From assembly GCA_945878865.1 (NCBI GenBank), contig CAMCUD010000008.1, forward strand, positions 86,317 to 150,316: a stretch of DNA of 64,000 nt, given 5' to 3'. Both the position numbers and the translations under genes were made by a program. This stretch comes from Bifidobacterium breve. Its GTDB lineage: Bacteria > Actinomycetota > Thermoleophilia > Solirubrobacterales > Solirubrobacteraceae. Under the pieces are notes generated by a model that did not search any database, had not been told where the DNA came from, and worked only from the letters and a program-made list of their open reading frames with translations. This document shows, one piece after another, positions 59,442 through 64,000 of the stretch; the stretch's first letter is position 1, and each line of letters starts with the position of its first letter.

Positions 59442-60506
59442 ATGCACGCGCTCGACGTGGCTGCGTCCCTCACCACGCCGCTCCTGCCCGATGACTACCT
59501 GACGTACCTCAACCCGCTGTGGTCCCGGCGCGAGCCGCGCGGCCGCGTGGAGGCCGTCATGCCCGAGACCGCCGACGCCGCGACGCTGTGGCTGCGCACG
59601 AGCCCGGGCTGGAAGCCGCACACGCCCGGTCAGTACGTGCGCGTCGGCGTCGACATCGACGGCGTCCGGCACTGGCGGACGTACTCGCTGACCTCGGTGC
59701 CCGGGCGGCGCGACGGGCGGATCGCGATCACCGTCAAGGCGATCCCCGACGGCATCGTCTCGTCGTATCTCGTGCGCCACGTCCGCCGGAACACGATCGT
59801 CCGGCTCGCGCCACCCGCCGGGGAGTTCGTGCTGCCGGCGACGATCGGCGAGCCGCTGCTCTTCGTGACGGCCGGCAGCGGCGTCACGCCGGTGCTCGGG
59901 ATGCTGCGGGCGCTGGCCGCCTTCGGCCCGCTCCCGGACATCGCGCACGTGCATCTGGCGCCCACCCGGGACGACGTCATCGCCGGCGCCGACCTACGAC
60001 GCCTGGCGGCCAAGCACCCGCGTTACCGCCTGCACGAGCACCACGACGACCGGCGTGGCCTGTTCGACCCGGTCGCGCTCGACGCGCTCGTCCCCGACTG
60101 GCGGGCACGGCCGACGTGGGCGTGCGGCCCGGCCCCCCTCCTCGACGCGCTCGGCGAGCGCTTCGACGCCGAGGGGGTCGCCGACCACCTCCACATCGAG
60201 CGGTTCCGGCCGGTGGTCGCGGCCGCGGGCGCCGCAGGGGCCGGCGGGCGCGTGCGGTTCACCGCAAGCGACCGCGCGTGCGACGCGGACGGCGCCACCC
60301 CGCTCCTCGTCGTCGGCGAGGAGGCGGGCGTCCTCATGCCGCACGGCTGCCGGATGGGCATCTGCCACACCTGCGTCGGCGCGCTGTGCGGCGGCAGCGT
60401 CCGGGACCTGCGCACCGGCGAGACGACCACGGGCGACCCCGACGACCCGCCCATGATCCGCACCTGCGTCAGCGCCGCCGCCGGCCCCGTCGACCTTCAC
60501 CTCTGA
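59442..60506 (+). CDS. Ferredoxin-NAD(P)H reductase with [2Fe-2S] domain (Rv3230c-like)
   Basis: 354 residues, three domains in order. FAD binding: HTPGQYVRVGVDIDG and HWRTYSLTSVP. NAD(P) binding: EPLLFVTAGSGVTPVLGMLR and WACGPAPLLDALG. C-terminal plant-type ferredoxin: MPHGCRMGICHTCVGALCGG, with the fourth Cys in MIRTCVSAA. This layout is that of mycobacterial Rv3230c, which passes electrons from NADPH to the acyl-CoA desaturase DesA3. The desaturase gene follows 19 bp later, confirming the role by context. Confidence 0.93.
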   Translation: MHALDVAASLTTPLLPDDYLTYLNPLWSRREPRGRVEAVMPETADAATLWLRTSPGWKPHTPGQYVRVGVDIDGVRHWRTYSLTSVPGRRDGRIAITVKAIPDGIVSSYLVRHVRRNTIVRLAPPAGEFVLPATIGEPLLFVTAGSGVTPVLGMLRALAAFGPLPDIAHVHLAPTRDDVIAGADLRRLAAKHPRYRLHEHHDDRRGLFDPVALDALVPDWRARPTWACGPAPLLDALGERFDAEGVADHLHIERFRPVVAAAGAAGAGGRVRFTASDRACDADGATPLLVVGEEAGVLMPHGCRMGICHTCVGALCGGSVRDLRTGETTTGDPDDPPMIRTCVSAAAGPVDLHL

Positions 60507-60525
60507 CCGCGAAAGGACCTGCACG

Positions 60526-61695
60526 ATGAGTTCCCCCACGGCATCTCCGCTCGCCCACCTGCGCCCCGAGGACATCGAGGCGATCGGCCGCGAGCTCGAC
60601 GCGATCCGCGACGAGGTCATGGCCGACCTCGGCGAGGAGGACGCCGCGTACATCCGCAAGGTCATCGCCGCCCAGCGCGGCCTGGAGATGGGCGGCCGCG
60701 CCGCGCTGCTCGTCTCGCTGTTCCCGCCCGCGTGGCTGGCGGGCACGACGATGCTGACCGTCGCGAAGATCCTCGAGAACATGGAGCTCGGGCACAACAT
60801 CATGCACGGGCAGTGGGACTGGATGCGCGACCCCGAGATCCACTCGACGACGTGGGAGTGGGACAACGTCTCGAGCTCCGACGGGTGGAAGCACTCGCAC
60901 AACTTCCAGCACCACACGTTCACCAACGTCATCGGCAAGGACCGCGACCTCGGCTACACGCTGCTGCGCGTCGACCCCGAGCAGCCGTGGCGCCCGTGGC
61001 ACCTCGCGCAGCCGCTCACGGACACCGTGCTCGCGCTGTTCTTCGAATGGGGCGTGGCGTTCTACGACCTCGAGATCGACGAGGCCCGTCAGGGCAAGCG
61101 CCCCTGGAGCGAGGTCGCCTCCGACGTCAAGCGCCTCGCGCGCAAGGCGACGAAGCAGCTCGCCAAGGACTACGTGCTCTGGCCGGCGCTCGCGGGGCCG
61201 TCGGCCGTGCCGGCGTTCCTGGGGTCGGTGACGGCCAACGCCGCGCGCAACGTGTGGACGCACACCGTCATCTTCTGCGGGCACTTCCCCGACGGCGCGC
61301 AGACGTTCGACTACGGCGAGGAGCAGCTGGAGGCCGAGTCGCGCGGAGACTGGTACCTGCGCCAGCTCGTGGGCTCATGCAACATCGAGGGCGGCCCGTT
61401 CATGCACCTCATGACCGGGAACCTGAGCTACCAGATCGAGCACCACCTCTTCCCCGACCTGCCGAGCAACCGCTACGCGGAGGTCGCCCCGCGCGTGCGC
61501 GACATCTGCGCGCGCTACGACCTGCCGTACGTCTCAGGAACGCTGCCGCGCCAGTACGCGCAGGTGGTGCGCAAGATCGTGCGGATGTCGTTCCCGGGCG
61601 GGGGACCGTCCGAGCCGACCCAGACGGAGGCCGAGCTCGTGGCCGAGCGCGCCGCCCGGCGGCGCAGCCGGATGCGGATCGCGGCGGTGGCCTAA
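60526..61695 (+). CDS. Membrane fatty-acid (acyl-CoA) desaturase, DesA3-like
   Basis: 389 residues. Three His boxes bind the di-iron centre: ELGHNIMHGQWDW, WKHSHNFQHHTFTN and YQIEHHLFPDLPSNRY; the last is typical of delta-9-type membrane desaturases. Hydrophobic helices (ALLVSLFPPAWLAGTTML and GPSAVPAFLGSVTANA) place it in the membrane. It inserts a double bond in saturated acyl chains using electrons from the reductase encoded just upstream. This pair likely sets membrane fluidity. Its stop codon overlaps that of the convergent PucR gene by 4 bp. Confidence 0.93.
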   Translation: MSSPTASPLAHLRPEDIEAIGRELDAIRDEVMADLGEEDAAYIRKVIAAQRGLEMGGRAALLVSLFPPAWLAGTTMLTVAKILENMELGHNIMHGQWDWMRDPEIHSTTWEWDNVSSSDGWKHSHNFQHHTFTNVIGKDRDLGYTLLRVDPEQPWRPWHLAQPLTDTVLALFFEWGVAFYDLEIDEARQGKRPWSEVASDVKRLARKATKQLAKDYVLWPALAGPSAVPAFLGSVTANAARNVWTHTVIFCGHFPDGAQTFDYGEEQLEAESRGDWYLRQLVGSCNIEGGPFMHLMTGNLSYQIEHHLFPDLPSNRYAEVAPRVRDICARYDLPYVSGTLPRQYAQVVRKIVRMSFPGGGPSEPTQTEAELVAERAARRRSRMRIAAVA

Positions 61696-62867
61696 CGGGC
61701 TGCGGCGGCCCGCAGCGCGAGCTCGAGCTCGAGCCTCGCGCGCGGGTCGTCGAGGGCGTCCCCGAAGACCTCGCGCAGCCCGCCCAGGCGGTAGCGGACC
61801 GTCTGCGGGTGGACGTGCAGCGTCTCGGCGGCGAGCGCCACGTCCCCGTGCGCGTCGAGCCACGCGCGGAGGGTCTCCTCCGCGCGGGCCCGGGCGGCGG
61901 GTGTCATGTCCTGCAGCGGTGCGAGCCGGCGGGCGACGAGATCCCCGGTCAGGCGATCGTCGGCGGCGATGAGCAGCTCGAGCAGGTGGTCGTCCGCGCG
62001 CACGAGCCGCGCCTGCCCCAGCTGCCCGGCCGCGTGCAGCGGCCAGCCCGCGAGCGCGCGCCCGGCGGAGTGCTGCGCCTGCGACCACGGGACCGTCGGC
62101 CCGAGCACCGCACGCCGTCCGCGCAGGCCGCGCTTGAGCTGCCCCAGCCGGCCGGGCGCGTCGGGGTCGGGGACGAGGAGGACGGCGACAGGGTCGAGCG
62201 CCGCGCCGATCGTCCCCTCCGGCAGGCGCCTGGTCAGCGGGACGACGTCGGTCTCGTGGACCGCCAGCGCCGCGAGCGACGTCGGCAGCGGCCACGCCGC
62301 CTGCTCGGCGGCATGGGCCACCGTCTCGGGATCGGGCGCCGCGCTGGTGACGAGCAGCTCGACGAGCGCGTGGCGCCGCGCGTGGACCGATCCCTCGCGG
62401 GCGGCCTGCTCCTGCGCGTACCCGGCGACCGCCGCCGCCGCGAGGCGGTCGATGTAGGCGAAGATCGCCTCGGCGAACGCGTAGAGCGTTGCCGGCTGCA
62501 CGTCGGCGCCGGTGCGCACCACCTCGCGCCACGCGACACGGGCGCCGACGCGGAACGCGGACTGCAGCGCGTCGAGCGTCCGTCCCGCGCGCAGCTCCGT
62601 GCGCCCCATCTCCTCGTAGACCGTGACGTCGCCGACCTCGCTGTCGCGGCCCAGCAGCTCGATGAACTGCGTGAGCGCAAGCGTGCTGCCCTCGCTGATG
62701 AGGCGGCCGAACTCCCCTTCCATCGGCTGGTCGTACTCCGGGACCTCAGCGCGGACGGCCGTGATGATCTCCTCGACGACGCCGGGAATCGACGGGCGGA
62801 ACAGCTCCGCCATCTCGGGTGGGACCGCCGACCAGGGGGCGGTGTCCGATATGGGCCGGCCGGGCAC
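61692..62867 (-). CDS. PucR/CdaR-family transcriptional regulator
   Basis: 391 residues from GTG 62867. The C-terminal helix-turn-helix is the PucR type: [40 protein letters not shown] and [14 protein letters not shown]. The N-terminal ~150 residues are helical ([40 protein letters not shown]), similar to the RsbRD-N-like region of many actinobacterial members. The middle resembles a degenerate GGDEF-like domain. Possible targets are the convergent desaturase operon or the divergent SDR gene. Confidence 0.9.
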   Translation of the reverse strand: MPGRPISDTAPWSAVPPEMAELFRPSIPGVVEEIITAVRAEVPEYDQPMEGEFGRLISEGSTLALTQFIELLGRDSEVGDVTVYEEMGRTELRAGRTLDALQSAFRVGARVAWREVVRTGADVQPATLYAFAEAIFAYIDRLAAAAVAGYAQEQAAREGSVHARRHALVELLVTSAAPDPETVAHAAEQAAWPLPTSLAALAVHETDVVPLTRRLPEGTIGAALDPVAVLLVPDPDAPGRLGQLKRGLRGRRAVLGPTVPWSQAQHSAGRALAGWPLHAAGQLGQARLVRADDHLLELLIAADDRLTGDLVARRLAPLQDMTPAARARAEETLRAWLDAHGDVALAAETLHVHPQTVRYRLGGLREVFGDALDDPRARLELELALRAAAAR

Positions 62868-62905
62868 GGACGGAGCTTGGCACCTCGCCCGGCGCTACCC
62901 GGCGG

Positions 62906-62935
62906 TAGGGTTCGGGCCGAACCGTTCCGAGGAGG
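62906..62935 (+). promoter_or_regulatory. Promoter and ribosome-binding site of the SDR gene
   Basis: TAGGGT (62906-62911) is followed by a ~25-nt leader containing GAGGAGG (62929-62935) 5 nt before ATG 62941. It is a leadered counterpart to the leaderless promoters in this window. Confidence 0.55.
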
Positions 62936-62940
62936 ACTGC

Positions 62941-63870
62941 ATGGCGGGCTGGACCCCTGACGAGATCCCCGATCAGACCGGGCGCACCGTCGTCGTGACG
63001 GGCGCGAACAGCGGCCTGGGCCTGGTGAGCGCGCGTGAGCTCGCGCGCCACGGCGCCCACGTCGTGATGGCGTGCCGCACGCCGGCGAAGGCCGAGCGCG
63101 CCGCCGAGCAGATCCGCGCTGAAGTCCCCGGCGCCTCGCTCGAGCTGCGCGAGCTCAACCTCGCGTCGCTGGCGTCCATCCGCGCGTTCGCCGACGCGCT
63201 GACCGCCGACCACCCCGAGATCGAGGTGCTGCTCAACAACGCGGGCATCATGATGCCGCCGCGCTCGCTGACCGAGGACGGCTTCGAGCTGCAGTTCGGA
63301 ACGAATCACCTCGGGCACTTCGCCCTGACGGGCCTGCTGCTCGGCGCGCTGCAGGCGGGCGACACGCCCCGGGTGGTGACCGTGAGCAGCATCGAGCACC
63401 GCCCCGGTCGCATCACCTTCGACGACCTCCAGCGCGAGAAGTACGGTCCGCGAAGCGCCTACCAGCAGAGCAAGCTCGCCAACGTCCTGTTCGGCCTGGA
63501 GCTCGACCGCCGGCTGCGGGCCGCCGAGTCGCCGCTCATCAGCGTCCTGGCTCATCCCGGCTATTCGGACACCAACCTCCAGCGCACCGGCCCGACCGGC
63601 CTGATGCGCGGGCTGCTCGAGGTCGGCAACCGGATCCTCGCGCAGAGCAAGGAGTCAGGCGCCCGGCCGCAGCTCTACGCCGCGACGGCGCCCGGCGTGC
63701 GCGGCGGCGAGTTCTACGGGCCGACGGGTCCCGGCGAGATCCGCGGATCGGTGGGCCTCGTGACCCCCGTTCCGCGCGGCCGCGACGAGGAGACCGCAGC
63801 GCGGCTCTGGGAGGTCTCCGAGGAGCTCACCGGCGTCACGTTCCCGCTGCCGGCGCCGGCCGCGGCGTAG
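62941..63870 (+). CDS. Short-chain dehydrogenase/reductase (retinol-dehydrogenase-like)
   Basis: 309 residues. Cofactor motif [20 protein letters not shown] (TGxxxGxG), Arg in [12 protein letters not shown] favouring [15 protein letters not shown] and the catalytic [15 protein letters not shown] (YxxxK) with Ser in VVTVSSIEH. Overall it is like the RDH/WWOX-type SDRs annotated in actinobacteria as oxidoreductases of unknown substrate. It has its own leadered promoter. A hairpin repeat starts 3 bp after its stop. Confidence 0.92.
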   Translation: MAGWTPDEIPDQTGRTVVVTGANSGLGLVSARELARHGAHVVMACRTPAKAERAAEQIRAEVPGASLELRELNLASLASIRAFADALTADHPEIEVLLNNAGIMMPPRSLTEDGFELQFGTNHLGHFALTGLLLGALQAGDTPRVVTVSSIEHRPGRITFDDLQREKYGPRSAYQQSKLANVLFGLELDRRLRAAESPLISVLAHPGYSDTNLQRTGPTGLMRGLLEVGNRILAQSKESGARPQLYAATAPGVRGGEFYGPTGPGEIRGSVGLVTPVPRGRDEETAARLWEVSEELTGVTFPLPAPAAA

Positions 63871-63873
63871 CCC

Positions 63874-63917
63874 GTGGTCTTGTGCCGTCGCAGACCGACG
63901 ACAAAAGACCACACGCG
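63874..63917. repeat. Dispersed hairpin repeat, copy 2
   Basis: GTGGTCTT (63874-63881) pairs with AAGACCAC (63905-63912), and inner CGTCG pairs with CGACG around CAGAC. 40 of 44 bases match copy 1 at 47281; the differences fall at element positions 9, 11, 12 and 20, on the 5' arm and in the loop. The remaining ~80 bp to the window edge show no gene I can support. Confidence 0.8.
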
Positions 63918-64000
63918 CGGCGGCGCCGAGGTCGGCGAGCAGCGCATCCCAGGCACCCGGGTCGTACGGCGGCCCGGGCAGGCCGGGCGGTGCCGGGAGC

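Noticed and set aside
63918..64000. Minus-strand gene entering from the right edge
   Set aside because: One frame reads plausibly for ~25 codons (LPGPPYDPGAWDALLADLG) but continues through the hairpin repeat into the SDR gene; too short to support.
1..64000. Mobile elements, prophage, toxin-antitoxin or defence systems
   Set aside because: No transposase, integrase, phage structural, restriction, Cas or toxin-antitoxin signatures were seen in any frame.

Overview
The window is a gene-dense, roughly 70% GC chromosomal segment with strong G/C preference at third codon positions. Gene content suggests a deep-branching actinobacterium, most likely class Thermoleophilia (Solirubrobacterales); this is an inference from ergothioneine genes, actinobacterial-style SUF genes, a Rv3230c/DesA3-type desaturase pair, many secreted proteins and many apparently leaderless promoters. 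I see no rRNA, tRNA, CRISPR array, transposase, integrase or prophage gene, so this reads as ordinary chromosome rather than a mobile island.

Layout. 1-4377: secreted beta-helix protein (cut by the window edge) and a secreted alpha/beta hydrolase, divergent. 4505-9349: HD-GYP phosphodiesterase, a nitronate monooxygenase/HxlR divergent pair, and a formaldehyde-type alcohol dehydrogenase coupled to a metallo-beta-lactamase-fold hydrolase. 9465-16920: MMPL exporter, egtB-egtD, an orphan chemoreceptor, a thiolase with a repeated leader. 17036-22888: cupredoxin, membrane zincin, PLP aldolase, rhodanese, cold-shock protein, CocE-type hydrolase. 22924-30901: exopolysaccharide/signalling region with two polyprenyl-phosphate sugar transferases, a histidine kinase overlapping one of them, a PhoB-like regulator, a degenerate receiver and a GGDEF-EAL protein. 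31064-34058: LOG protein, M20 peptidase, peroxiredoxin, TetR.

34173-46932 holds the SUF iron-sulfur machinery in two separated operons: Rieske-sufB-sufD and rrf2-sufC-sufS-sufU. Between them lie a serine hydrolase, two paralogous glycoside-hydrolase-like proteins, an M15-like peptidase, a quinone-reductase-like SDR and a second Rrf2 regulator. 46951-48200 has a tiny Cys protein, hairpin repeats and a PQ-loop membrane protein behind a structured leader. 48201-52322 is a tight four-gene operon (DUF1116/AllG-like protein, GntR, biuret-hydrolase-like protein, amidase) that looks like an incompletely described ureide/nitrogen-salvage pathway. 52291-63870 contains an oxidoreductase/ALDH divergent pair, a lysyl-oxidase-like protein, PhoD phosphatase, APC permease, HD hydrolase, ferredoxin reductase plus fatty-acid desaturase, PucR regulator and an SDR.

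The most general signal is regulatory: at least fourteen start codons are preceded by TA-N3-T exactly 6 or 7 nt upstream, the arrangement expected for leaderless transcripts. I used it to choose several start codons. Gene functions come from recognisable motifs read by eye; no database search was run.
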